Assembly: GCA_030148085.1 (NCBI GenBank)
Contig: JASBUF010000060.1
Coordinates: forward strand, 1-36,833
Direction of reading: 5' to 3'
Length of the DNA: 36,833 nt
DNA from: Methylophaga sp.
Lineage (GTDB): Bacteria; Pseudomonadota; Gammaproteobacteria; Nitrosococcales; Methylophagaceae
Part shown: piece after piece, positions 8,739 to 17,703 of the stretch
Layout: the number at the start of each line of letters is the position of its first letter
Numbering within the stretch: position 1 is the stretch's first letter
Position numbers and translations under genes: made by a program
Notes under the pieces: model-generated
What the model was told of the DNA's origin: nothing
Database searches by the model: none
Seen by the model: the letters and a program-made list of their open reading frames with translations, nothing else

Positions 8739-9461
8739 TCAATCGATCGGTTCACCTTTCACGATTTTTTCTGCCTTTTCAATGCTCAGATGGCGTACAT
8801 CCTTGCCTTCCACCAGGTAAATGATGTGTTCACAGATGTTATTGGCATGGTCACCGATGCGCTCCAGTGAACGTGCCGACCACATCATGTCGATAACACG
8901 TGACACCTGGCGGGTGTCTTCCATCATGTAGGTCATTAGTTGACGCAGAATGCCTTCGTATTCGGCATCCACTTCACGGTCTTCCTTAGCCACACGCAAT
9001 GCCATTTCGACGTCAAAACGGGCAAAGGCATCCAGCGCATCACGCAGCATGCCGCGCACATGATTACCCAGGCTTTGCAGTTCACGGTAGTTTCGTTTCG
9101 GGCGATCCTTTTCCGACAGGTTCAGTGCCATCTTGGCAATACGCACGGACTCGTCACCGATGCGTTCCAGATCAGTAATGGTTTTTTCGATACCGGTCAC
9201 CAGACGCAAGTCGCTGGCAGTCGGTTGACGCAAAGCAATGATCTGGATGCATTCTTCATCAATGCTGACTTCCATCTCGTTGACCTGCTCATCAAAGCTA
9301 ATGACTTCGCGGGCCAGTTCGGCATCGGCGTTAATCAGGGCTTCCATCGCATTGGTCACTTGTTGCTCGACCAGACCGCCCATCGCCATTACGCGGGAGC
9401 GGATATCCTGCAGTTCGTTTTCAAACTGCTGTGAAATATGTTGAGAGTGGTTGGTTACCAT
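8739..9461 (-). CDS. phoU: Phosphate signalling protein PhoU
   Basis: A 240-residue cytoplasmic protein with two PhoU repeats, each a three-helix bundle. Metal-binding motifs of the family are visible as EKTITDLERIGDESVRIAK in the first repeat and SARSLERIGDHANNICEHI in the second. PhoU couples the Pst transporter to PhoR and holds the kinase in its phosphatase state when phosphate is ample; here it is the last gene of the pst operon, as in many proteobacteria. An AGGAGA ribosome binding site precedes the ATG. A strong terminator follows. Confidence 0.97.
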   Translation of the reverse strand: MVTNHSQHISQQFENELQDIRSRVMAMGGLVEQQVTNAMEALINADAELAREVISFDEQVNEMEVSIDEECIQIIALRQPTASDLRLVTGIEKTITDLERIGDESVRIAKMALNLSEKDRPKRNYRELQSLGNHVRGMLRDALDAFARFDVEMALRVAKEDREVDAEYEGILRQLMTYMMEDTRQVSRVIDMMWSARSLERIGDHANNICEHIIYLVEGKDVRHLSIEKAEKIVKGEPID

Positions 9462-9485
9462 GTTTCTATCTCCTTGGCACCGAAA

Positions 9486-10328
9486 TTAACCGTAACGACC
9501 AGTGATGTAATCTTCGGTCTGCTTCTTCGCCGGGTTGGTAAACAGCTCATCGGTCGCACCAAACTCAATCAGTTCACCCATGTACATAAACGCCGTGTAG
9601 TCAGAGACACGTGCCGCCTGCTGCATATTGTGGGTGACGATGACGATGGTGTACTTGTCTTTGAGCTCGTAAATCAGCTCTTCGATTTTCAGCGTCGACA
9701 ACGGATCCAAAGCCGATGCCGGCTCATCCAACAGTAATACTTCCGGTTCAATGGCAATGGCGCGGGCAATCACCAGTCGCTGCTGCTGACCACCAGACAT
9801 ACCCATCGCAGATTCATGCAAGCGATCTTTCACCTCATCCCACAAGGCGGCGCCTTTCAGCGATTTTTCGACTACTTTGTCCAGCGTCGAACGATCATTC
9901 ACACCTTGCAGACGCAGGCCGTAGGCGACGTTTTCATAGATCGACTTAGGGAATGGATTCGGCTTCTGGAACACCATACCGACCTGACGTCGCAGATCCG
10001 CGACATTGACCGAAGGTGAATTAATTTCTTCACCATCCAGCAGCAGATGGCCTTCCATCCGTACTGAGTCGATCAGATCGTTCATGCGGTTGAAGCTGCG
10101 TAACAGCGTTGATTTACCACAACCACTCGGGCCGATAAAGGCGGTCACACGGTTTTTCGGGATGCGCATATTAATGCCGTGCAGCGCCTGCTTGTCACCG
10201 TAGTACAGGTTGAAGTCTTTGACTTCCAGACACGTGGTTTCATCCTTCAGGTTGACACGTGGGCCGCGTTGCATAGATTGAATATCAATGCCGCGAGCGA
10301 CGTTTTTCTGTTCGTTGACTGCTTCCAT
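9486..10328 (-). CDS. pstB: Phosphate ABC transporter ATP-binding protein PstB
   Basis: A 280-residue ABC ATPase that powers high-affinity phosphate import. Walker A is GPSGCGKST (66-74), the signature MSGGQQQRL, Walker B VLLLDEP followed by the D-loop SALDP, and the switch histidine in [11 protein letters not shown]. The Q-loop [19 protein letters not shown] is typical of PstB. It has about 30 residues more at the N-terminus than E. coli PstB. It starts two bases after the pstA stop codon. Confidence 0.97.
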   Translation of the reverse strand: MEAVNEQKNVARGIDIQSMQRGPRVNLKDETTCLEVKDFNLYYGDKQALHGINMRIPKNRVTAFIGPSGCGKSTLLRSFNRMNDLIDSVRMEGHLLLDGEEINSPSVNVADLRRQVGMVFQKPNPFPKSIYENVAYGLRLQGVNDRSTLDKVVEKSLKGAALWDEVKDRLHESAMGMSGGQQQRLVIARAIAIEPEVLLLDEPASALDPLSTLKIEELIYELKDKYTIVIVTHNMQQAARVSDYTAFMYMGELIEFGATDELFTNPAKKQTEDYITGRYG

Positions 10329-10330
10329 AA

Positions 10331-12016
10331 TTAACTCTCGGTTGCTTTGTAGGTTTCACGCAGACGATTACGAATACCAATCGCTGCCAGATTCAATATG
10401 ACGATGATCATTACCAGCAAGAAGGCCGTGGCGTAGACCAAAGGCCGCGCGGCTTCAACATTGGGGCTTTGGAAACCGACATCATAGATATGAAAGCCCA
10501 GATGCATAAATTGTCTGTCCAGATGCAGGTAAGGCGCAATATTATCGACCGCCAGTGCCGGGGCCAGTTTCACCACACCCACCATCATCAGCGGTGCGAC
10601 TTCACCAGCAGCGCGTGCCACGGCCAGAATCAGGCCGGTCATCATGGCTGGTGCAGCCATCGGCAACACCGTGCGCCACAGGGTTTCGGCTTTGGTGGCC
10701 CCAAGAGCCAGACTGCCTTCACGAATCGCACGTGGAATACGTGATAAGCCTTCTTCGGTAGCCACAATCACCACCGGCACGGTCAGAATCGCCAGCGTCA
10801 ATGAGGCCCACATCAAACCAGGTGAACCAAAGGTCGGCGCCGGTAACTTAGCCTGGAAGAACACTTCATCAATGCTGCCGCCGATAAAGTAGACAAAAAA
10901 GCCCAGACCAAACACACCGTAGACAATGGAAGGTACACCGGCCAGGTTATTCACAGCGATACGAATCAAACGCACGACCGCCCCCTGCTTGGCATATTCT
11001 TTCAGGTAAACCGCTGCGATTACTCCAAACGGCGTCACCAGAATCGACATGATGATAACCATCATTACAGTACCGAAGATTGCCGGGAAGATACCGCCTT
11101 CTGTATTCGCTTCACGTGGCTCGCCAGAGACAAATTCCCAGGCATGATGGAAATATTGGCCAAATTTCTCGCCAATGCCCATACCGTTGGGTTTATAGGC
11201 GTGAACCACCTTGGCCATCGGGATTTCGACTTCACGGCCATCCGCCATACGCACCGTAATCTGATCGCGGTTTAGCGCCGCATAAAGGCCGTTCAGTTCT
11301 TCACGCAACGTCGCGTAGCGCTCATCAAATAGCTTACGCTGCTCTTCAATTTCCTGATAAGGCAGGCTGCCTTGCTCAACACCGTTCAACTCAAGGCGGC
11401 GTCCATCAAGACGTAACTGTTCCAGACCGTGGTTGATTTTGCCGATCTCGGTTTTTTCAAGACCTTTGATTTGCTGGATCAGGCTGTTACTGCGTTCCAG
11501 CCGTGCTTGGAATTCGTCCCATGCTTCATCACCACTGGCAACAACCTCACCCTGTTGTTTGACATTCGCGAGGTAGCCATAAAAGTGACCCCACTCACGA
11601 CGCTCAATCGCCATAATGCCTTCGGGATAGTTAATATCCGCAATCCACGGGTCATTAATCCAGCGGAAATCCAGACCATAATAATCGCGGTTACCTACCT
11701 TGAGCAGCGTCCGCCGTGCAAACTCCTGACCTTCTGGCAGTTCCAGGCCCGATAGCTGCAAACGTTGTGCAGGCACCGTTTCATGATCCACCTTTTCACC
11801 AATCAGAATTTCGGTTTCCTGACCCGGCTCCTGATAGGTCAACTCCATGATATCGGCAGGCCAAAAGTGGCTCAGACCGCGCACCGCAATCAGCAGTAAC
11901 AATCCAACCACCATAACCAGACTGATACTGACAGCACCGGCATTCAGCCAGACCCAAGGCTTACCACTGTCGAACCAGGTTTTAATTGAAGAACTCTGTT
12001 TCATCGTTTTATCCAT
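10331..12016 (-). CDS. pstA: Phosphate ABC transporter permease PstA, enlarged N-terminal half
   Basis: A 561-residue permease, nearly twice the roughly 300 residues of E. coli PstA. After a first membrane helix (about 24-45) comes an extra soluble segment (about 47-300), presumably periplasmic, which includes a charged, predicted coiled-coil stretch (about 165-250, with [20 protein letters not shown]). The C-terminal part (about 310-555) is the usual BPD-transport permease domain with the EAA-like motif [20 protein letters not shown], which contacts PstB. Its ATG shares one base with the pstC TAA. The added domain parallels the one in PstC, so the two may form a joint periplasmic structure; its function is unknown to me. 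Confidence 0.93.
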   Translation of the reverse strand: MDKTMKQSSSIKTWFDSGKPWVWLNAGAVSISLVMVVGLLLLIAVRGLSHFWPADIMELTYQEPGQETEILIGEKVDHETVPAQRLQLSGLELPEGQEFARRTLLKVGNRDYYGLDFRWINDPWIADINYPEGIMAIERREWGHFYGYLANVKQQGEVVASGDEAWDEFQARLERSNSLIQQIKGLEKTEIGKINHGLEQLRLDGRRLELNGVEQGSLPYQEIEEQRKLFDERYATLREELNGLYAALNRDQITVRMADGREVEIPMAKVVHAYKPNGMGIGEKFGQYFHHAWEFVSGEPREANTEGGIFPAIFGTVMMVIIMSILVTPFGVIAAVYLKEYAKQGAVVRLIRIAVNNLAGVPSIVYGVFGLGFFVYFIGGSIDEVFFQAKLPAPTFGSPGLMWASLTLAILTVPVVIVATEEGLSRIPRAIREGSLALGATKAETLWRTVLPMAAPAMMTGLILAVARAAGEVAPLMMVGVVKLAPALAVDNIAPYLHLDRQFMHLGFHIYDVGFQSPNVEAARPLVYATAFLLVMIIVILNLAAIGIRNRLRETYKATES

Positions 12017-14292
12017 TACAGCGAGCTGTATTTATTACGTAAGCGCTGACGCACGACTTCGGCGATGGTGTTCAAAACGAACGTTGCCATGAACAGCACC
12101 AGGGCAGCGAGGAACAGCACCCGGTAGTGCGAACTGGCCACTTCTGCCTCAGGCATTTCCACCGCGATATTGGCTGACAGGGCACGGAAACCTTCAAAGA
12201 TATTGAAGTCCATAATTGGCGTGTTACCTGTTGCCATCAGTACGATCATGGTTTCACCGACCGCACGCCCCAGACCAATCATCACTGCCGAGAAAATACC
12301 TGGACTCGCCGTCAGCAAGACAACGCGTGTCATCGTCTGCCATGGCGTGGCACCCAAAGCCAAAGAGCCTACAGTCAGGTGTTTAGGTACGCCGAAAATC
12401 GCATCTTCAGTAATCGAGAAGATGGTCGGAATCACCGCAAAGCCCATAACCAAACCGACGACCAGCGAGTTACGCTGATCGAAATCGATACCGACCTCGT
12501 TGAGGAAGTTTGGCATGTCACCATCGAACAACCAGAGTTCGAGCGTAGCGCTCATCGACATTGACACAATGCCGACCAGAATCACGATTGGGACCAGAAT
12601 AGCGGCTTCCCAACCATCCGGAATTTTTTCACGCAACTGACGTGGCAGTTTGGTCCATGCCCAAGCGGTCAGAATAATCATGATCGGCAGCACGAACAGA
12701 ATGCTAAACACGCCGGGCAGGTTTTCTTCGACGATCGGTGCCAGCCACAAACCAGCCAGGAAACCGAGAATAACGGTTGGCAGTGCTTCCATAATCTCAA
12801 TGGTCGGCTTCACGATCGAGCGCATTTTCGGCGACATGAAGTAGGCAGTAAAAATCGCGCCCATAATGGCCAGTGGTACTGCCACCAACATCGCATAGAA
12901 CGCCGCCTTGATAGTACCGAAGGTTAGCGGTGTGAGGCTGAATTTAGGCTCAAAGTCACTACTGGCTGACGAAGACTGCCAGATATATTCTGGTTCAGCA
13001 CGGCTTTCATACCAGACCTTTTCCCACAGCGAGTGCCATGAAATGTCAGGGTGCTCATTGTGGATGTCCAGCAGCTTAACACCACCGTCAGCGGTCAGGC
13101 TGATAAGGCCATTGGCACGTGGTGATAAAGCCATCACCGCATCGGCCGTATCCAGATACGGCTCCACCATCAACGTACGTTGTGCGGTGGTGTGATACAC
13201 ACCCAGTTGACCACTGCGATCCAAGGCCAGGAAGCCTTTACGCGCCTGTTCAGGCGAAATCGCCACAATCGGTGCCTCTTGTTCGGCAAAACTACGTACG
13301 TTGTGCAGGAAGTAGTTATTGTCCTTGTCACGGACTGGGAACCATTGGTCAATCTGACCATCACTACGTCCGACCAGAATAGAAATACCGCCAGTCAAAA
13401 ATTCCAGCGTGGTAATGCTGACCCCACTTGGTACACCTTTCACCTTCTGAATCAGGTTCGGGGCGGTCTTTTTCTGTATATCGTAGTAGTGGATGTAGCC
13501 TTTATCATCAACCAAGAACAGTTCACGTTGGTCGATATCGAGCTTGATATGCGTAATATTGGTGAACGCAGGCAGGGTGATTTCTGTACTTTCTTCTTCC
13601 AGCGTAAATTCTGACGGGTCGAGGAAGCTGGCTTCACGGGTAATCGACTTAATAACCACACGGCTATCTGCTGTGACCGCTGCAAAAGTAGTTTGATCAT
13701 CATAGCTTTGCAGGCTGAGTAAAGTGAGCGGCTGGCCTTTAGGGTCGATCTGCACCGCCTTGTCGCCGAGCGGATACTCAACGCGCGGAATGATTTTACG
13801 TGTCGTGCCTTCCGGATAGGTCACTTTGAAGTCTTGATTGAAGACAAACGCGCTACCGTCTTCAAAGCCATAACCGAAGATACCGGTCACAGCGGCACCG
13901 GCAGCCGTTGAACTGATTGTCTTGTCTTGAATCGGAAACTCGACATCAAGCATCGTTTCACCGCTTTCTGCAGCAAAGAAACGGGCGGTACCATCGCCAT
14001 TTACGGTCAAGGCGACATCGTTATATTCGTTGAGCGTAACAAACTCGCTCTGCTGCATCTCAGTCTGGTATAGCGTTTTTGTTTCCAGATCGGCACCCTG
14101 AAATAATGGCAAAACCACATAGAGCAGATAAAAGAAGATAAGCACGATCGCGAAAATGACCGAGATACCACCGAAGCCCACGCCATAACGGGCCAGCTTG
14201 TCTTTTACCTCACGCCAGGCACGGCGGCGTTTAGCCGTTGCCGAGTCTGGTGCCGGCAGCACAGTTTTATCGTCAGCAGTTTGTTCAACCAT
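12016..14292 (-). CDS. pstC: Phosphate ABC transporter permease PstC with large inserted domain
   Basis: A 758-residue permease against roughly 320 in E. coli. Residues 36-62 form the first membrane helix. Residues about 63-455 are soluble and read like a beta-propeller: recurring short blocks such as LTVNGDGTARFFAAE, VDDKGYIHYYDI, VGRSDGQIDQWFP, ALDRSGQLGVYH and LTADGGVKLLDI are WD40/YVTN-like blades. The rest (about 456-758) is the standard permease domain with the EAA-like motif [19 protein letters not shown]. It forms the membrane channel with PstA. It lies downstream of pstS beyond a hairpin terminator, so part of its transcription probably comes from read-through. The domain interpretation is my pattern reading. 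Confidence 0.93.
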   Translation of the reverse strand: MVEQTADDKTVLPAPDSATAKRRRAWREVKDKLARYGVGFGGISVIFAIVLIFFYLLYVVLPLFQGADLETKTLYQTEMQQSEFVTLNEYNDVALTVNGDGTARFFAAESGETMLDVEFPIQDKTISSTAAGAAVTGIFGYGFEDGSAFVFNQDFKVTYPEGTTRKIIPRVEYPLGDKAVQIDPKGQPLTLLSLQSYDDQTTFAAVTADSRVVIKSITREASFLDPSEFTLEEESTEITLPAFTNITHIKLDIDQRELFLVDDKGYIHYYDIQKKTAPNLIQKVKGVPSGVSITTLEFLTGGISILVGRSDGQIDQWFPVRDKDNNYFLHNVRSFAEQEAPIVAISPEQARKGFLALDRSGQLGVYHTTAQRTLMVEPYLDTADAVMALSPRANGLISLTADGGVKLLDIHNEHPDISWHSLWEKVWYESRAEPEYIWQSSSASSDFEPKFSLTPLTFGTIKAAFYAMLVAVPLAIMGAIFTAYFMSPKMRSIVKPTIEIMEALPTVILGFLAGLWLAPIVEENLPGVFSILFVLPIMIILTAWAWTKLPRQLREKIPDGWEAAILVPIVILVGIVSMSMSATLELWLFDGDMPNFLNEVGIDFDQRNSLVVGLVMGFAVIPTIFSITEDAIFGVPKHLTVGSLALGATPWQTMTRVVLLTASPGIFSAVMIGLGRAVGETMIVLMATGNTPIMDFNIFEGFRALSANIAVEMPEAEVASSHYRVLFLAALVLFMATFVLNTIAEVVRQRLRNKYSSL

Positions 14293-14370
14293 TACGCATT
14301 ACCAGTCTTGGGTTAATTTGAAACAATCCTAAAGCATCTGTGATGCAAAAACTTTAGGGTTGTAATAGCA

Positions 14371-14408
14371 AAAAACGCTCCGCACTAATTAGCAGTACGG
14401 AGCGTTTT
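14371..14408 (-). terminator. Terminator hairpin between pstS and pstC
   Basis: An 11-bp perfect stem (arms 14372-14382 and 14398-14408, AAAACGCTCCG and its complement) with a 15-base loop lies 22 bases past the pstS stop, ending in a T run on the minus strand. It probably lets pstS be expressed above pstCAB-phoU, with partial read-through. Confidence 0.85.
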
Positions 14409-14429
14409 CACTATCATGCTTTACTAAGC

Positions 14430-15386
14430 TTACTGAAGTTTTTCCAGCGCTTTTTCAGCAACACTAGCTGGCAGTGGAACATAGCCATCTTTGACAACCA
14501 CTTGCTGACCCACTTTAGACAGAATCATTTTCATGAATTCCAGGTCGATTGGAGACAGTGCTTTGTTAGGTGCTTTGTTCACATAAACCCACAGGAAACG
14601 TGATAGCGGGAATGAACCATTTGCTGCGTTTTCAGCAGTGGCTTCAATGAAAGGTTTACCTTCTTCAGCTGCCAGAGGAACCGCTTTAACACCTGAGGTT
14701 TTGTAACCGATACCAGAGTAACCGATACCATTCAGTGATTTGGTAACACCTTGAACTACAGACGCTGAACCAGGTTGTTCGTTCACGCTGTTTTTGAAGT
14801 CACCTTTACACAGAGCGTTGTCTTTGAAGTAACCGTAAGTACCAGATACTGAGTTACGACCGTACAGTTGGATTGCGCCCAGGTTATCAACGCCAACTTG
14901 TGACCAGTTAGTGATGTCTTCTGAGTGACCACATGTGCGGGTAGCAGAGAAAATCGCGTCAACTTGAGCGATAGTCAGGCCTTCGATTGGGTTGTCTTTA
15001 TGTGCATAGACAGCCAGCGCGTCGATAGCAACAGGAATTGCTGTTGGTTTATAACCGTATTTTTCTTCGAAAGCGGCTTCTTCTTTGTCTTTCATCGTAC
15101 GGCTCATTGGGCCGAAGTTTGCAGTACCTTCAGTCAGTGCTGGAGGTGCAGTAGAAGAGCCGGCAGCTTGGATTTGGATGCTGACGTTAGGGTATTCACG
15201 TTTGAATTCTTCAGCCCACAGCGTCATCAGGTTAGCCAGCGTGTCAGAACCAACGCTAGACAGGTTACCTGAAATACCACTGACTTTTTCATAGTCAGCC
15301 AGGTTTGCATCAACATCAGCGAAAGTCACTGGTGAGAAAGCCATGGTGGCTACAGCACCCAGCAGGGCAATATTTTTCTTGAACAT
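14430..15386 (-). CDS. pstS: Phosphate-binding periplasmic protein PstS
   Basis: A 318-residue secreted phosphate-binding protein. The signal peptide is [20 protein letters not shown] followed by TFA, giving cleavage near residue 24. Phosphate-contact motifs are [10 protein letters not shown] near the N-terminus, [11 protein letters not shown], and [13 protein letters not shown] disulfide is possible between the Cys in TRTCGHSED and that in NALCKGDF. I chose the ATG at 15386 because GGGAGCT lies just upstream and the signal peptide begins there; the frame stays open 27 codons further but that stretch overlaps the Pho box. It is the first gene of the pst operon, behind its own PhoB-type promoter and phoR. 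Confidence 0.95.
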   Translation of the reverse strand: MFKKNIALLGAVATMAFSPVTFADVDANLADYEKVSGISGNLSSVGSDTLANLMTLWAEEFKREYPNVSIQIQAAGSSTAPPALTEGTANFGPMSRTMKDKEEAAFEEKYGYKPTAIPVAIDALAVYAHKDNPIEGLTIAQVDAIFSATRTCGHSEDITNWSQVGVDNLGAIQLYGRNSVSGTYGYFKDNALCKGDFKNSVNEQPGSASVVQGVTKSLNGIGYSGIGYKTSGVKAVPLAAEEGKPFIEATAENAANGSFPLSRFLWVYVNKAPNKALSPIDLEFMKMILSKVGQQVVVKDGYVPLPASVAEKALEKLQ

Positions 15387-15444
15387 TATGTTCAGCTCCC
15401 AAGTTAAAAGAAAGATTGCAACGTTTGTACGTTTAGCGCTGGGA

Positions 15445-15489
15445 AGTATGAATTTAGACTGTGACAAGGATATGAAAGAAATATGACAG
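15445..15489 (-). promoter_or_regulatory. Pho box promoter of pstS
   Basis: On the minus strand CTGTCATATTTCTTTCAT (15489 to 15472) matches the PhoB consensus CTGTCATAWAWCTGTCAY at 16 of 18 positions, and a third degenerate 11-base unit, TTGTCACAGTC, follows. CATACT (15450 to 15445), a fair -10, lies ten bases beyond the TTGTCAC half-site. This implies PhoB-dependent activation during phosphate limitation. Confidence 0.82.
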
Positions 15490-15528
15490 TTCTGTTACAT
15501 CAAACAAAACTATAGTGTTAAGCGCCTG

Positions 15529-16818
15529 TTAAACGGTGATTTCTTCCACCACAATGGCAGGTGGGAAACAGCATTTGAAGCAGCTGCCCTGACCAAGTTC
15601 GCTGCTGATCTTCAGTCTTGCGCCGTGCCGTTGCAGCACGTGCTTGACGATAGCAAGGCCAAGCCCGGTGCCACCCGCATCGGTGGTACGACCTTTATCG
15701 ACACGGTAAAAACGTTCTGTGAGACGGTCAAGATGATGCTCGGCAATACCGTCGCCGTTATCTTCTACACTCAGACAGGCGCCATCCTCATCCTGCTGCC
15801 AGCGTAAAGTGATCACGCTTTCTGCGGGCGTATATTTGACGGCATTAAAGACCAGGTTGGAGATAGCGCTGCGTATTTCATCGCTATCACACACCAGCCA
15901 CTTGTTTATCTGTATATCCAGCTTGATCTGATGCTGGCGGTATTGTTGCAAACGGTAGGCGTCTTCGGTAATCGACTGTAATAACTTAGCGACATCGGTC
16001 GGCACCCGGCGCAGTGCTTTTTCGCCGGTTTCCAGCTGAGATAAAACCAACAGGTCTTTAATCATTAAATGCATGCGCTCACTTTGCTGACGCATGGCAG
16101 GCAAAGCCGAACGCAACATTTCAGGCGGTGTGTCGTCGGTGAAGGCTTCGAGATAGCCACGCAACACGGTGAGCGGGGTTCTGAGTTCGTGCGACACATT
16201 GGCCACAAAGTCACGGCGCATGCGCTGCAGTTTGATGGTCTGAGTAATATCCCGGGCAATCAATAAACGGTTCGAGCCCATATAGCTGACCAGTTTTAAC
16301 TCCAGCTGCATGGTTTCATCGATCGGTGACTTCACCGTGATGATGCTGCCCTGTCGCATGGGATCTTCTAAGAGAGGCTGAAAAGCAGGATCACGAATCA
16401 GGTTATTGATACGAACATTATTATCGCGAGGCCAACGCACACCGAGTAATTCCCGCGCAGACTGATTGGCCCACTCCACTTCACCGTACTCACCGAGTAC
16501 CACGATGGCATCGGGCAAGGCGGCGGTAGCCTGCTGGAAACGTTTCAGATAACCGGTGAGTTTTTTCTTGCGATTGCTGTTTTGCTGTCGCATCTGCTCG
16601 ATATAACGGCAGACATCGTCAATCACACCTTCGGCGCTCGGAGAGCGGTTCTTTTTCGGTTTTTCCAGCCATTCTCGCAACTTAAACCAGTTATGCTGCA
16701 GCCAGATGGCATAGCCCAAGGCGGCAAGAAACATAAAAGTCAGCATTTGCTCGAACAACAGACCGATAAAGCCAGCCAAGCTGACCAAAGTCAGTAGTCG
16801 CCAGTTATCCCATTGCAT
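15529..16818 (-). CDS. phoR: Phosphate regulon sensor histidine kinase PhoR
   Basis: A 429-residue sensor kinase. Two membrane helices lie at the N-terminus (about 8-40) with almost no periplasmic loop, as in E. coli PhoR. A PAS domain follows (about 95-195), then the dimerisation box with the phospho-accepting His210 in SHELRTPLTVLRGYLE, and the ATPase domain with N box SAISNLVFNAVKYTP, G1 SVEDNGDGI and G2 GGTGLGLAIVKHVL. It phosphorylates or dephosphorylates PhoB according to the state of Pst/PhoU. It starts 12 bases after the phoB stop and so forms an operon with it. The pstS promoter begins almost directly after its stop codon. Confidence 0.96.
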   Translation of the reverse strand: MQWDNWRLLTLVSLAGFIGLLFEQMLTFMFLAALGYAIWLQHNWFKLREWLEKPKKNRSPSAEGVIDDVCRYIEQMRQQNSNRKKKLTGYLKRFQQATAALPDAIVVLGEYGEVEWANQSARELLGVRWPRDNNVRINNLIRDPAFQPLLEDPMRQGSIITVKSPIDETMQLELKLVSYMGSNRLLIARDITQTIKLQRMRRDFVANVSHELRTPLTVLRGYLEAFTDDTPPEMLRSALPAMRQQSERMHLMIKDLLVLSQLETGEKALRRVPTDVAKLLQSITEDAYRLQQYRQHQIKLDIQINKWLVCDSDEIRSAISNLVFNAVKYTPAESVITLRWQQDEDGACLSVEDNGDGIAEHHLDRLTERFYRVDKGRTTDAGGTGLGLAIVKHVLQRHGARLKISSELGQGSCFKCCFPPAIVVEEITV

Positions 16819-16830
16819 GCTTGAAACCGT

Positions 16831-17523
16831 CTAATCGACTGAAAATCGGTAGCCCACTCCGCGTACTGTCTGCACCAGCTCATCATGGCCGGTTGGTTCT
16901 AGTGCCTTGCGCAAACGACGAATATGAACGTCTACCGTGCGTTCTTCAATATAAACGGTATCGCCCCAGACGTAATCAAGCAATTGTGAACGGCCATAGG
17001 CGCGTTCCGGGTTTTTCATAAAGAAGTGCAACAGTCTAAACTCCGTGGGGCCAAGCTCCACACGGCTATCATCAACCGTTACGCGGTGACTTTTTGTATC
17101 TAGTACCAGATTACCGAATTGCAGTTTCTGCGAATCGCCATTGTCCGCGGGGCGGCAGCGACGCAGTACGGCTTTAATCCGCGCCATCAGCTCTGGGGGT
17201 GAGAAGGGCTTGTTGATGTAGTCATCGGCACCGACGCCCAGTCCCTTCACCATATCTTCGCTTTCGCCCTTGGCGGTCAGCATGATGACAGGAATATTGG
17301 CGAGAAATTCGTTGGCCCGAAGCCTGCGGATGAACTCGATACCATCTATACCAGGCAGCATCCAGTCCAACAGAATGATGTCAGGCTGTTGCTGCTTCAG
17401 AAAGTCCAGCCCGGACTCACCGTCACCCACAGCATCGCAGGCCATCCCTGACTGCTTGAGTGTAAAAGACAGCATATCGCGAATTGCGACATCATCCTCA
17501 ACGACCAATACACTTGTTGCCAT
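16831..17523 (-). CDS. phoB: Phosphate regulon response regulator PhoB
   Basis: A 230-residue OmpR/PhoB-type regulator. The receiver domain (1-122) has acidic residues Asp10-Asp11, the phosphorylation site Asp53 in LLDWMLPG and Lys in INKPFSP. The winged-helix DNA-binding domain (about 130-228) ends with ERTVDVHIRRLRKAL and VRGVGYRFSVD. It activates pst and related promoters when phosphorylated. Its own promoter carries a Pho box, so the gene is probably autoregulated. Confidence 0.97.
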   Translation of the reverse strand: MATSVLVVEDDVAIRDMLSFTLKQSGMACDAVGDGESGLDFLKQQQPDIILLDWMLPGIDGIEFIRRLRANEFLANIPVIMLTAKGESEDMVKGLGVGADDYINKPFSPPELMARIKAVLRRCRPADNGDSQKLQFGNLVLDTKSHRVTVDDSRVELGPTEFRLLHFFMKNPERAYGRSQLLDYVWGDTVYIEERTVDVHIRRLRKALEPTGHDELVQTVRGVGYRFSVD

Positions 17524-17558
17524 AACTGTTATCCCAGTCTAAAAAAGTCCTTGGCCGA

Positions 17559-17592
17559 ATATTACCGGCCTTTTATGACAGTTTGGTAACAG
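17559..17592 (-). promoter_or_regulatory. Pho box promoter of phoB
   Basis: On the minus strand CTGTTACCAAACTGTCAT (17592 to 17575) matches the PhoB consensus at 15 of 18 positions. The -10 element TAATAT (17564 to 17559) follows after exactly ten bases, the spacing expected when a Pho box replaces the -35. Around the -10 lies a 5-bp inverted repeat, GGCCG (17553-17557) and CGGCC (17566-17570). Confidence 0.85.
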
Positions 17593-17628
17593 TCACATCA
17601 AATGACTGATTTTTCTATCACTCTGGCA

Positions 17629-17691
17629 ATGTAAGTCACCACTTACATCGTCCTAGATGACAGAGCCATGTCAGATTGATGACAGGCTCTG
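17629..17691. repeat. Two tandem hairpins between the Pit permease gene and phoB
   Basis: Hairpin 1 has arms ATGTAAG (17629-17635) and CTTACAT (17642-17648) with a six-base loop. Hairpin 2 has arms CAGAGCC plus TGTCA (17661-17673, with one bulged A at 17668) and TGACA plus GGCTCTG (17680-17691). Neither is followed by a T run on the minus strand, so they are not classic terminators; they may stabilise the 3' end of the permease mRNA. Confidence 0.55.
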
Positions 17692-17703
17692 CACCGTTGA
17701 ACC

